From Symbiodinium natans (Eukaryota > Sar > Dinophyceae > Suessiales > Symbiodiniaceae), in contig CAJNDS010002646.1 of NCBI GenBank assembly GCA_905221605.1, positions 980,646-1,044,645 on the forward strand: a stretch of DNA of 64,000 nt, read 5' to 3'. Shown here piece after piece: positions 40,242 to 49,358 of this stretch (the stretch's first letter is position 1; each line of letters starts with the position of its first letter). Both the position numbers and the translations under genes were made by a program. The notes beneath the pieces are model-generated. The model was not told where the DNA came from. It worked only from the letters and a program-made list of their open reading frames with translations, and did not search any database.

Positions 40242-43200
40242 GGACGCAGGACCACCAGAGCTTTCAGATGAAGAGCTCAAGGCCAAGGACAGAGAGGCCA
40301 TGATCACCGAGATGGAGAGACTTTCAGGAATGCAGGCACTGGCTAGGAAACCGCTGGAGGAACTTGGTTGGCACAAGAGAGACGATGGAGAGAATGAGAG
40401 AGAAGAGATCGAACAGGAACCCATAAAATGGCTCACAACCAAATTCGTGTTCGATTGGCGGTTCAGGTCAGGGTCTTGGAAAAGACGGGCTAGGCTAGTG
40501 GCTCGTGAATTTAAAGGAACTGAACACAGAAGTGACGTGTTCTCACCAGCCACGTCAGCAAGCCTCACAAGGTTAGTCCCCGTGATTGCTCTTCAGGAAG
40601 AGTTTTCAGTCTACAGCATTGACGTCAAAGATGCGTTTTTGCAAGTACCCCAAAGGACTAGAACGGCGTGTGAATTCCCGAAGGAATATGTGGAGCTGTT
40701 TCAGGACACTGATCCCTCTTGTCTTCAGGAAGGACTACTCTTGCTCCGAGTGTTGCCAGGACAGAGAGACGCAGCTTTGCTTTGGTCGGATCATTTTAGT
40801 GATTCGCTTAAGGAACAAGACTTTGAGAGAAGTGTAGCTTGTCCAACTCTGTTTCGAGACTCACGGAAAAGCATTCTTGTGGTTCATGTTGATGACATTC
40901 AAGCAGCAGGAAAGAGTCATCATGTCGACCCTGTACTAAAGAGTCTAGGACGAGTGTACGAGCTGAAGATTGAAGGACCGTTTCTTACCGCGCAGGAACT
41001 TGCTATTGGCGAGTCGCTTCAGACGGTGAGATTTCCCAAAAGAAAGTACTCGTATCACAATCATGAACTTCACATTCACAGTGACCCAAAGTATCTAGGA
41101 AAACTTCGTGAAGAACTCAAGTTGACAGGAAAGGCATCAAAGCCAACGCCGTGCACGCAGGAAAGCCAGGCAGTAGACAACACAAACCCTCTTGACCAGG
41201 AACAAGCAGCTTCGTTTAGGAAGTGTGTAGGAATCCTCCTATATGTTTGTCAGGACAGGCCGGATCTGCAGTTCGCAGTAAGAGGTTTAGCGTCCAAGAT
41301 GTCATTGCCAACATTTGCAGCTAAGAAGCAGTTGATTCATGTTGTGCAGTACATGACAAAGACAGATGGTTACCATTGCACGTATAGGAAAACACCTCGA
41401 GGAATGTCAAACCTCAACGAGAGCATTCGCAACGGAACCTATGACTTTTCCCAAGTCAAACCCAAGGAACATCACTTGTTGGAGGTATACTCCGATTCAG
41501 ATTGGGCCGGACAGAAAGACAGTCGTCGCAGCACAAGTTCAGGAACTGTGTTTCTGGATTCTCAACTGATCTATGCATTCTCTAGGACCCAAAGGAGTAT
41601 TTCTCTGTCTTCTGGAGAGGCAGAATATTACGCCGCAGCTAGTTCAGCTAGTGACTCTTTGTTGCTCAAGGAAGCGATAGAATTCCTCACCTGTAGGAAG
41701 TGCGTAGTGCATTTGCATCTAGATTCTTCCGCTGCTCGTGGTATCATTACCAGGCAGGGAGTAGGAAGAGTGAAACATTTGCAGATTAGGACCCTCTTTC
41801 TCCAGGACCTCCACAAACAAGGAATTCTTAGTGTCCACCCGGTAGGTACCAGGGATAACACTGCTGATATAGGAACTAAGCCGCTTTCAGGAAAACGCAT
41901 TAAGTTGTTGATGCATTGGCTAGGCTTCAAGGACGAACAAAACCAACCAGTAGGAATTGAAGAGCTTCAAGAACATCGACAGCAGGAACAAGCTAAGGCC
42001 ACAGTCAAGAGAATCAAGTCCAAAGGAAACTTCGCATTTGCAGCTTTGTTTTTCTCTTTGCTTTCAGGAAGTTTGGAAGGTTGCTCAAAGGTTGAAGTAG
42101 CTTCAGGAACATGTCTGTTGCAGTCGTGCAGTACATGTGTAGGAACTGTGCAGGAACATGTCGGCATGTGCAGTGACACGAGTGCATGTGCATTAGGATT
42201 GCAGGAACAGCTTGGGGTAGGAAACATTTGCAGCTCGATGCCTCGAGTGAAGGACCTCTGTTTTAGGAACCTTGAAAAGGAAGAGACAGTAGCTGTAGAG
42301 AAGGAAGTAGCAGCTATGGAACCGAGTGCCTCCGAGAAGGAACGTTGGTTCAGAGAGCTCACCTCTCAGTTGAACCAGTTGAAAGAAGCCCAAGGAATGA
42401 TCTGGTGGAAGCAGCAAGAAGAAGAAAGAGCAGCGAAGATGGAAAGAGAGCTACGAAGAACAGGACATGGTCGAGGAGAAGCAGGAAGTGAAGAAGAGGA
42501 AGAAGAAGAAGGATCAAGTTCTACCACACCAAGATCTTCGTCGGCGTCTACTACATCAACGCAGGAGGAAAAGAGGAAGGAAAAGGAGAGGAAAGAGAAG
42601 ATCAGGAAAGTGAATGAGGAGCTGAGGAAAAGAGAAGAAGAGGAGAAGGAAAAGGAAAAAGGTTTTGCGTACCCCTACGACGACACCGAGTACAAGATCT
42701 ACGTGGAGAATGGCAAGGTGTACAAGCAGCACAGGATCACGGGCGAGAAGGTCGAAGTTGGCGTCGACTACGTCTACAAGTACCAGAAAGGAAAGGAAGG
42801 AAAAGGAAAAGGACCAGGAAAAGGAAGCACCAAGAACACAGCCACAGGAGCGAGCAGCAGCTCTGACAAGCAGGCAAGCGCAGCAGTCGCTGAAGCAGCA
42901 GGAGTTACACCACAGGAAGAGGGAGCCACACAGGAAGCAGAGAAGCAGGCAGAGAAGGATGAGAAGAAGTGGCAGAAGGAACGCGAAAGGCGAGAAAGAA
43001 TCAGGAAGAGGAAAGCCGAGGAGAAAGCCAGGAAGGAGAAGGAAGAAGCAGAAGAGGAAAGGAAAAGACAGGAAGCCACAGCAGAAGAGGAAAGGAAGAA
43101 GCAGGAAGCAGCAGCAGAAGAAGGAAGGAAGAAGCAGGAAGCAGCAGCAGCAGAGGAGAGAAAGAAGCAGGAAGCCGCAGCAGAAGAAGAAAGGAAGAAG

Positions 43201-43776
43201 CAGGAAGCCGCAGCAGAAGAGGAAAGGAAGAAAAGGCAGGCAGCAGCAGCAGCAGAGGAAAAGGACAGGAAGAGACGAGAGGCAGCAGCAGCGGCAGAAG
43301 CAGAAAGGAAGAGACGAGAGGCAGCAGCAGCAGAAGCAGAGAGGAAGAAGCAAGAGGCAGCAACAAGAGAAGGAAAAGAAGATGAAAATGAAAGTTTGAG
43401 GATTGAGATGGCCCAGCTTCGTGAGTTGGTCAGAGGAATGAAGGAACAGCAAGCCTCAGACAAAAGGAAGATCATCTCGCTTCAGGAAGAGCTCAAGAAG
43501 GCCACAGACAGTGAAGGAAGCACAGGAGAAGGAAAGAAGAAGGACAAGCCGATTGGCCCACAGGATCGAAGCCAATTCAGAGTTGGAGGAAGTGAAGGAG
43601 CTCAGGAACTGTATGCGATCTTTCCTTACGAAGGATCAGATTTCCAGTGGAAATGGGTGCAGGCCACAAAGGCATGGCTCTACTACGACGTGAACCAGAA
43701 CTTGTGGATCAAGGACAGCGAAGATGAAGATGGAGGAAGGATCTGCAAGGAACAGGAGAAGCAAGTGAAAGGATGA
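40195..43776 (+). CDS. ORF2: reverse transcriptase, RNase H and C-terminal extension
   Basis: 1,193 aa from the first ATG, though translation probably enters by frameshift from ORF1. Reverse transcriptase spans about 75-330, with Asp143 in YSIDVKDAFLQ and the catalytic Asp233-Asp234 in VVHVDDIQ (copia type). RNase H spans about 425-560, with Asp434, Glu475 (SSGEAEYYAA) and Asp510 (LHLDSSAARG). From about 600 a non-standard extension follows: a hydrophobic segment (FAFAALFFSLLSGSL, about 614-628), a Cys-rich part, a long Lys/Glu/Ala coiled-coil with RKKQEAAAEE-type repeats, a GFAYPYDDTEYKIY block near 823, and an aromatic end (FQWKWVQATKAWLYYD). It is uninterrupted, so probably functional. Confidence 0.92.
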   Translation: MKKKKTKRRERVFNDEDAGPPELSDEELKAKDREAMITEMERLSGMQALARKPLEELGWHKRDDGENEREEIEQEPIKWLTTKFVFDWRFRSGSWKRRARLVAREFKGTEHRSDVFSPATSASLTRLVPVIALQEEFSVYSIDVKDAFLQVPQRTRTACEFPKEYVELFQDTDPSCLQEGLLLLRVLPGQRDAALLWSDHFSDSLKEQDFERSVACPTLFRDSRKSILVVHVDDIQAAGKSHHVDPVLKSLGRVYELKIEGPFLTAQELAIGESLQTVRFPKRKYSYHNHELHIHSDPKYLGKLREELKLTGKASKPTPCTQESQAVDNTNPLDQEQAASFRKCVGILLYVCQDRPDLQFAVRGLASKMSLPTFAAKKQLIHVVQYMTKTDGYHCTYRKTPRGMSNLNESIRNGTYDFSQVKPKEHHLLEVYSDSDWAGQKDSRRSTSSGTVFLDSQLIYAFSRTQRSISLSSGEAEYYAAASSASDSLLLKEAIEFLTCRKCVVHLHLDSSAARGIITRQGVGRVKHLQIRTLFLQDLHKQGILSVHPVGTRDNTADIGTKPLSGKRIKLLMHWLGFKDEQNQPVGIEELQEHRQQEQAKATVKRIKSKGNFAFAALFFSLLSGSLEGCSKVEVASGTCLLQSCSTCVGTVQEHVGMCSDTSACALGLQEQLGVGNICSSMPRVKDLCFRNLEKEETVAVEKEVAAMEPSASEKERWFRELTSQLNQLKEAQGMIWWKQQEEERAAKMERELRRTGHGRGEAGSEEEEEEEGSSSTTPRSSSASTTSTQEEKRKEKERKEKIRKVNEELRKREEEEKEKEKGFAYPYDDTEYKIYVENGKVYKQHRITGEKVEVGVDYVYKYQKGKEGKGKGPGKGSTKNTATGASSSSDKQASAAVAEAAGVTPQEEGATQEAEKQAEKDEKKWQKERERRERIRKRKAEEKARKEKEEAEEERKRQEATAEEERKKQEAAAEEGRKKQEAAAAEERKKQEAAAEEERKKQEAAAEEERKKRQAAAAAEEKDRKRREAAAAAEAERKRREAAAAEAERKKQEAATREGKEDENESLRIEMAQLRELVRGMKEQQASDKRKIISLQEELKKATDSEGSTGEGKKKDKPIGPQDRSQFRVGGSEGAQELYAIFPYEGSDFQWKWVQATKAWLYYDVNQNLWIKDSEDEDGGRICKEQEKQVKG
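42967..43372 (+). repeat. Coding repeat: Lys/Glu/Ala coiled-coil units in ORF2
   Basis: About ten imperfect units encoding E-E-R-K-K-Q-E-A-A-A. The mirror minus-strand open frames are shadows of this repeat. Confidence 0.85.
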
Positions 43777-44029
43777 AGGAAGGAAAAGAAGCGAAGGAGA
43801 AGAGAAGCAAGGAAAAGCAGAGGAAGGATCAGCAGCGCTCAGTCGAGCAGTGAGGAGTGAGTTTCAAGATGAGAAGGAAGCCAGAACAAAGGATGGAGTA
43901 TCCGTTCTACTGGCAACTTTCAGGAACTTTGTTTTCGCTTTTGTTGACTAAAGGAAAATGATCCGAGTAATCAACTTAGCCCACGACAGTCGAAGCTAGC
44001 TTAGTCTAGGAACGACTTTCACCAGCTTC
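43777..44029 (+). other. 3' untranslated part of the retrotransposon
   Basis: Purine-rich at first (AAGGAAGGAAAAGAAGCG), then unique sequence up to the polypurine tract. No open frame of note. Confidence 0.7.
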
Positions 44030-44039
44030 GAAGGCGGGG
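44030..44039 (+). promoter_or_regulatory. Polypurine tract (plus-strand primer)
   Basis: GAAGGCGGGG lies directly before the 3' LTR, in the expected place; one C interrupts the purines. Confidence 0.7.
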
Positions 44040-44218
44040 TGTTAAACATCTACGCAGTACAGGAAGCTGTGCACCAGGTGCATGTGGAATGCACACCAGA
44101 GCCTCGGAACGTCTTGTCGACGACAGGCTCGAACAAGGACACACACCGCAGCGAACCCAGGAAAAGTGTGGAGTGTCCCAGCTTTTCAGTTAGCTTTAGA
44201 TTGACCCTATCTTTGACA
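44040..44218 (+). repeat. 3' long terminal repeat
   Basis: 179 bp, the same sequence as the 5' LTR; followed by the right GTTTT duplication (44219-44223) and TTTAGGG units. Confidence 0.95.
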
Positions 44219-44288
44219 GTTTTAGGGTTTAGGGTTTAGGGTTTAGGCTTTAGGGGTGAGGGCTTCGGGTATCGGATTTCGGGTTTGG

Positions 44289-44291
<3 letters not shown>

Positions 44292-44359
<68 letters not shown>
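44292..44359 (+). repeat. Run of 68 G
   Basis: Uninterrupted poly-G starting 73 bp after the 3' LTR. The true length may differ because such runs are hard to sequence. Confidence 0.9.
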
Positions 44360-44364
44360 CTCAG

Positions 44365-44474
44365 AGCTTGCGGTGGAAAGGGCTTTTTTTGGACTATTTA
44401 CGTACGGCTTTACAGGGCAACCAACCATGCCTGCTAGCGATATGGAGCTGTCACTACTAAGCTGTAGAGGTTGA
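44365..44474 (+). CDS. Putative 3' exon after the G run
   Basis: GGCTCAG precedes. The frame reads LAVERAFFGLFTYGFTGQPT then MPASDMELSLLSCRG and ends at TGA. Product unknown. Confidence 0.27.
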
Positions 44475-44707
44475 GCTTTCCAATTAGAGGTGATAGAGTC
44501 AAAGCCGACAACACGTAAAAATGCTCTTGAAATGTGAAAATGCAAGCGCTATTTGTCCGTAATCATGATGAGTGTCTTTCTGTGGGGCTTACCCGAAACC
44601 CCAATTCCTTAAACCCTAAACCCTAAACCTGAATGGATTTAGGAGCACTTTCGCCCTTCCACCCCGAACCCTAAGCCCAACCTGCAACTCCCCTAAGCCC
44701 TACACCC

Positions 44708-44819
44708 TACTTGGAGGTTCATGAGTAATTAAGTAGGGTTATAAGCAGAGCAACTACTTCCTTCCTTACTCTAGGTAGTTTTAACCCTACTCATCCATAC
44801 CCATGAACCTTCAAGTAGC
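44708..44819. mobile_element. Foldback family A copy
   Basis: Ends TACTTGGAGGTTCATGAGTA and ATACCCATGAACCTTCAAGTA; the TA on each side fits a TA duplication. Confidence 0.8.
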
Positions 44820-44954
44820 CCTTAGGCCTAAACCATAAACCCTCAACCCTAAACCCTAAACCCTAACCCTAAACCCCAAACCCTAAACCCTAACCCTAAA
44901 CCCTAAACCCTAAACCCCAGACCCCAAACCCTGAACCCTAAACCGTACTCCAAG

Positions 44955-45041
44955 TACAGTCCCAGACAGGGGTGGCGCTGGTCTTGGTGGGGCAGTGGCG
45001 CTACCGCCTCCGAAGCGCAGCGCCGTCTGGATTTGGAGCGG
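44955..45041 (+). CDS. Putative internal exon, frame ambiguous
   Basis: Between CTCCAAG and GGAGCGG|GTTTAG. Two frames are open and G/C-biased: TVPDRGGAGLGGAVALPPPK and QSQTGVALVLVGQWRYRLRS. Unique GC-rich DNA between arrays. Confidence 0.33.
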
Positions 45042-45049
45042 GTTTAGGG

Positions 45050-45167
45050 TTTAGGGTTCAGGGGTCAGGGGTTCAGGGGTTCAGGGGTTCAGGGGTTTAG
45101 GGGTTTAGGGGTTTAGGGGTTTAGGGGTGTAGGGGTATAGGGGTTTAGGGGTTTAGGGGTTTAGGGC
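45050..45167 (+). repeat. TTCAGGGG/TTTAGGGG octamer array
   Basis: About 14 octamers, the first part TTCAGGGG and the second TTTAGGGG. Confidence 0.92.
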
Positions 45168-45246
45168 TGCTTGGAGGTTCCGGGTTTTAAGTACCCGAAG
45201 TCACAAGTGCAGTTACCCAACTGATAACCCTGCTTAAAACCCTCTG

Positions 45247-45274
45247 GGTTTGGGGGGGGGGGGGGGGGGGGGGG
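45247..45274 (+). repeat. G run
   Basis: About 26 G with little interruption, next to a foldback-like sequence. Confidence 0.85.
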
Positions 45275-45937
45275 TGGTTTATAATGTGGGGTGGGAAGGT
45301 TTAATATTAGGGGAAAGGGGTTAAAAGGAATCGTACAGGTTTGGCCTGCAGTGTCTGGAATTTATGCGGCACAAAAATGCAGCGAGGCAGGAGAATTGCC
45401 GTGGGCTAAACCCTAAACCCGAAACCCTAAACCCTAAAGCCTAAACCGTGGTGGTCGTCCGTGGTGATGGTCCCGTGGCGGTGGTCCGTGGTGGTGGTCA
45501 GTGGTGGTGGTCCGTGGTGGTGGTCCGTGGTGGTGGTCCGTCCGCCCGCCACCGACGTTTCGTTTATATTGCGTTATATTTACGTTATAGGTGACTGCTT
45601 TCTGCATTCGGGTCCGTGGATCCTATCAGGTTTTTATTTAAGGGTGGGAGCCAGGAGAATGAAGGTTGTCTAGCGGGACATTATGCAAGGTAAACCGTGG
45701 ACTCGAGCATTATTCCAAGAGAACCACTAAGAAGAGCAAACAGCCCAAACAAGATGTACCAAGTGCTCAAGATTATATATTCGAATCATGCTCTTATGAA
45801 GTAATCCTTGTTCATTGCTCCCTTCAGACCCCTTAATCATATAGTAAGTGATAAAAAAAGTGAACAACACAGTCACATCGCTCACTATATTACAAGTAAA
45901 GTGAATTAGCAGGAGCCAAATACCTTGCCTGCCCATG
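45275..45937. other. Unique DNA with a GGTGGTCCGT minisatellite
   Basis: 45450-45545 is a GTGGTGGTCCGT-type tandem repeat. The rest is AT-richer unique DNA with no supported gene. Confidence 0.5.
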
Positions 45938-46193
45938 GAGTTTTGAGTTTCACGTGTGGGAAATCGGTGACGGTTCAAGCATTCGAAGAGGAAGATGTGG
46001 CACATACGGCGCTGGGCATGAAAGGGCGTTTGTTGGATGCCGAAGAGAATCTCCAGGCAGCTGCAAGGAGATGTCGGACGAGGTGCAGTCCTGGCACTCC
46101 TTCGTGCTGGAGAGCTGCCTGCCAAAGATGGCAAAAAGCTGGCAGTTGCTTGCCAAGATCCTGACCAGAACGCCGAGGCGTCGTGACATCTGA
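45938..46193 (+). pseudogene. Gene fragment with coding bias and a frameshift
   Basis: First part in one frame: SVTVQAFEEEDVAHTALGMK then GRLLDAEENLQAA. Then the frame changes near 46066 to KEMSDEVQSWHSFVLESCLP then KMAKSWQLLAKILTRTPRRR and a TGA (46191-46193). Both parts are helical, charged and G/C-biased at third positions. Reads like the end of a real protein with a one-base shift; family unknown. Confidence 0.45.
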
Positions 46194-46414
46194 CGCAGTA
46201 TTTGTCATCCTGGCCTCCTTCCATTCCATGCACGCACCTCAAGATGTCTGAAGAATGCTAAAGACTGAGCCCCTAAACCCTAAACCCCGACCCCAAACTC
46301 TGAAAACGGGCTGTTACTTCGGACAAATGATTAAAGCCCCCCCCCCCCCCCCCCAAACTAATTACCTATGAACCTCCAAGTAAAGTAGGTGTTGGGGTTC
46401 AGGGTTTCTATGAT

Positions 46415-46525
46415 GTTGGTGGCTCAGCGGTGCCCTTGTGCCAATTTGTTGGTTCTAGGTTCCCTTGTAAGGCAACCAACCCCCAAAAAGGTGCCCTCAT
46501 TGCAATATGGTTCTGCCTTACCAAG
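46415..46525. mobile_element. Foldback family C copy
   Basis: Left TTGGTGGCTCAGCGGTGCCC, right CAATATGGTTCTGCCTTACC, core GTTGGTTCTAGGTTCCC. Confidence 0.65.
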
Positions 46526-46591
46526 TGACAGGCGAACCCTATATAAAGTGACCGCTCGGATTGTCGGTCCGTTTCCTGGTGCGTGAGACTT

Positions 46592-46668
46592 ATACTTGGA
46601 GGTTCATGGGTAGTTATAAGTAGGGTCATGAGAACCCTACTTCTAACGACCCAAGAACCTCCCAGTAG
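46592..46668. mobile_element. Foldback family A copy, shortened
   Basis: Left TACTTGGAGGTTCATGGGTA, right CGACCCAAGAACCTCCCAGTA, with a reduced centre. Confidence 0.75.
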
Positions 46669-46855
46669 CCCTAAACCCCGAAACTCCAAAACCCTTAACC
46701 CTCATACAAAACCTTCGGGGGCCCGGCTCAGGCCCAAACCCCCATTCTCGCTTTGAAAACCCTAAGCCCTAAACCCTGAACCCTTAACCCTAAAGCCTAA
46801 AGCCTAAGGAAAGATGAGGGCTTGGGGCTCAGCTGATAGCCCTCCTGTCTCACAG

Positions 46856-46941
46856 GGAACTCCCCTGTAGGGTTCCCAGGACCGTTTCCACGGGGGTTGG
46901 GAGGGCCTGGAAAAATCCCAAAAGTAAAGAAAGAGCTTTGA
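46856..46941 (+). CDS. Putative 3' exon
   Basis: Strong acceptor-like CCTCCTGTCTCACAG, then NSPVGFPGPFPRGLGGPGKI then PKVKKEL and TGA. Moderate evidence. Confidence 0.27.
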
Positions 46942-47163
46942 AGCGGGTGCTGTAAGGCTTAAGGTTTGGGGGCCTGGGCTTCGGAGCCTAAGCTTTATGG
47001 ATTGAGTGAACTTTATGTTTTCTTAATCTTATGGGATTCGTCGGGCGCGTGTTTTCCCGTCGCTTGAAAAGCTGCTCGGCCCAGGACATGCTCAACCCTT
47101 AGACCCTTAAACCCTTAAACCCTTAAACCCTTAAACCCTAAGGCCCTAAACCCTAAACACAAG

Positions 47164-47253
47164 CCAAGGTCCTGACGCTGCGCCGGCGAGTCGTCGAACC
47201 TCTACAGGCCACCGTCTTTGCCGCACTGAGCCGGCTTCGTGGCTGGGAAACAG
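47164..47253 (+). CDS. Putative internal exon with coding bias
   Basis: AACACAAG precedes. The frame reads KVLTLRRRVVEPLQATVFAA then LSRLRGWET and ends at ACAG|GTTTGG, a standard-looking donor. 20 of 29 third positions are G/C. Confidence 0.42.
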
Positions 47254-47470
47254 GTTTGGGGGGTTTTGGGGGGTTTAGGGTTTAGGGTTTAGGGTTTAGG
47301 GTAACTGTGGCTGGGAAATGGGGGGGCTTTCCTCTAATGGGGGGTACCAAATATAGTAGAATCCCCTGTAAAAAGGGCCTAGGAGGGTACCCCGATTATT
47401 GTAACCGCCCAAATAGATTTCGGGTTTCAAGGGTTTCGGGGTTGCGAGGGTTTAGGGTTTAGGGTATAAG

Positions 47471-47573
47471 TTGGGATGTTCCCCCTTCTGCTAAGAGCGC
47501 CTTAATCGGGATGATAATAGGGGTTACTAGAATGCGCTATGGAGAACTGCTAGTATAAGGGGGAACGTCTCAA
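47471..47573. mobile_element. Foldback family B copy 3
   Basis: Ends TTGGGATGTTCCCCCTTCTG and CTAGTATAAGGGGGAACGTC...TCAA. Confidence 0.78.
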
Positions 47574-47713
47574 GGTTTGGAGTTATATAGGGGTTTGGGG
47601 GTTTCAAGGTTTAAAGGGTTTAGGGTTGTTTTGGGGTTTGAAGGGTTTAGGGTTTTGGGGGCTGTTGGGGTTCTGAAGGTTTTTTGGGGTTTTAGGGTGG
47701 TAGGCTTTTGCAG

Positions 47714-47932
47714 TTTTACGGTTTTTGGCTTCCGGGAGGCGAGCGTAGCGTTGGTCTTCAAGACAGCACGCGCGTGCTTTGTAAGCCAGACACCCACTGT
47801 AGACAGAATCCATCATGTGCATCAACAGTCGAGAGTGCCAAGCGTCAGTTGAAGTATGCCTCAAACCCTATGACACCCTCAACGCAACAGCCTCTGAACC
47901 CCGACAACCCAAACCCCCTATATAAACCTTAG
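47714..47932 (+). CDS. Putative 3' exon of 72 codons
   Basis: After GGCTTTTGCAG the frame reads FYGFWLPGGERSVGLQDSTR then VLCKPDTHCRQNPSCASTVE and ends Pro/Asn-rich at TAG in repeat-like DNA. An overlapping frame is also open for about 38 codons. Confidence 0.3.
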   Translation, partial: FYGFWLPGGERSVGLQDSTRVLCKPDTHCRQNPSCASTVESAKRQLKYASNPMTPSTQQPLNPDNPNPLYKP

Positions 47933-48195
47933 ATTGCTAAACCCTAAACCCTAAAATCCCTGAAGCCCTAGTGCCTAATCCCCTTAATCCCCTAATTCCC
48001 TAAAGCCCCCTAGGGATCGAGATCACGGTCTAGGAGCTCGCGAAACTCTTCTTGGCCTTTCTGACAGCCCTAACCCTCAACCCTACCTGGCCCTGAGCCC
48101 GAAGCTGAAGCGGCCCCTAAGCTAGGTATGCCCGTCGGATACTCTACTTCTCCTAAAAACAAATTTGGGGTTTCTGAAGCAAATCGTAGTATTTG

Positions 48196-48262
48196 ATATT
48201 TCCCGCATTGGGCATAATTAAGAGGATCATATGCAGGAATACGAGTTTTGAGGGCCATCCTG
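48196..48262. repeat. Family I repeat copy
   Basis: Shares TAAGAGGATCATAT.CAGGAATA and GGGCCA(T/C)CCT with 19100-19155 and more loosely with 56626-56690. Confidence 0.55.
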
Positions 48263-48354
48263 GTAAATAGGCCCTAGGACCCTTTAAATCCCCATAACTC
48301 CTAAACCCCTAAGCCCCCACTTTCCATTTTTTGGGATGCCATTCTCACCTACAG

Positions 48355-48555
48355 AACTGAAAGTCTACACTTTTTTGGGGTGCTTGTGAACTCTCAGCAA
48401 CTAGGCACTGCTGAGGTTCGAGCCCGAGAACATCTCGGCCCAAGATGCCCAAGCCGCGCTGCGGGAGGCTTCTTGATAGGTCAAGTTGGGTGGATCCGGG
48501 CTGAGAATTGAGCCCAGAATACCCGACTACCCTAATCAAAGCCCCCAATAATACC
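48355..48555 (+). CDS. Two putative exons around a 38-nt intron-like spacer
   Basis: After CCATTCTCACCTACAG, 48355-48479 reads TESLHFFGVLVNSQQLGTAE then VRAREHLGPRCPSRAAGGFL. The spacer 48480-48517 is GT...AG, without telomere-type repeats. 48518-48555 continues in phase as YPTTLIKAPNNT before GTAAAA. Confidence 0.33.
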
Positions 48556-48998
48556 GTAAAACCCAAACCACCTAAACCCAGGCCCCAATTCCCTAATACA
48601 TGAATGCCCTAATCCCCTAGTACTACCCGAAACCCCGAAACACCCTAAACCCCAAGCCCTAATTCCCCAAACCCTAAACCCTAAAACCCTGATGCCCCAG
48701 TACCCTAGTGCCCTAAACCCTAAACCCTAAACCCCAAATAAACTAACGAAATTGAAAAACAAAAACATTGATACGTGAATCATGTGCAAAAAGCATGGCT
48801 GGTGGCTTTCAAACCTGCAGCAGACTTGTTCAGTTCAAAAGTGGCAACAAAATGGGTTATTTGGAAGATTTGGCAAGTTCTGTAAATTCTGAATTAAACC
48901 CTAAACCCTAAACTCTAAACTCTAAACCCTAAACCCTAAACCCTAAATAAACTACCCTAAGACCCCCCACACTTCCTAGGCTTTGGGGGTCGACCTAG

Positions 48999-49034
48999 CA
49001 GCCTTCGCCTTCCTCCGCGACCCGCCTGGGACAG
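48999..49034 (+). CDS. Short putative exon
   Basis: GGTCGACCTAG, then AFAFLRDPPGT, then ACAG|GTGCCT. Strong G/C third positions but only 12 codons. Confidence 0.3.
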
Positions 49035-49358
49035 GTGCCTTGCTTTAGGGTTAAACGTTTAGGGTTGAGGGTTTAGGGTGGGTTTAGGGTTTAGGGTTTA
49101 GGGTTGAGGGTTTAGGGTTGAGGGTTGAGGGTTTGGGTTTAGGGTTTAGGGCTTAGCGTTTAGGGTTTAGGGTTTAGGATTGCCTGTTTGTTTTTGTTTC
49201 GGGCCTAGGTTTCCGGGGTTCAATCGTTTCCTTTGATGGCGAGACCTAGTGTTTTTTTTTTCGGGGGGAGGGGGGGGGGGAGAGGGTGCTGCGTTTAGGG
49301 CTCCAGAGGTTAGCTGTTCGGGGTTTAGAGCTCAGGGATTGGATTTAGGATTTAGGGT

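Larger units (their letters stand above)
34268..44218 (+). mobile_element. Ty1/copia-type LTR retrotransposon, 9,951 bp
   Basis: A complete element: 179-bp LTRs that I read as identical, TG...CA termini, 5-bp GTTTT duplication, primer-binding site, two long overlapping open frames in the order Gag, protease, integrase, reverse transcriptase, RNase H, and a purine-rich tract. Integrase before reverse transcriptase defines the copia (Pseudoviridae-like) order. At nearly 10 kb it is about twice the usual copia length; the excess is a long N-terminal region and a 590-aa extension after RNase H. Identical LTRs and intact frames imply a recent insertion, into a TTTAGGG array. Confidence 0.95.

Noticed and set aside
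42556-43475. Minus-strand frames of 298 and 233 codons
   Set aside because: Shadows of the Lys/Glu/Ala coiled-coil part of ORF2.
48401-48440. tRNA-like B box (GGTTCGAGCCC)
   Set aside because: Flanking bases do not form a T-arm stem and no acceptor stem or A box fits.
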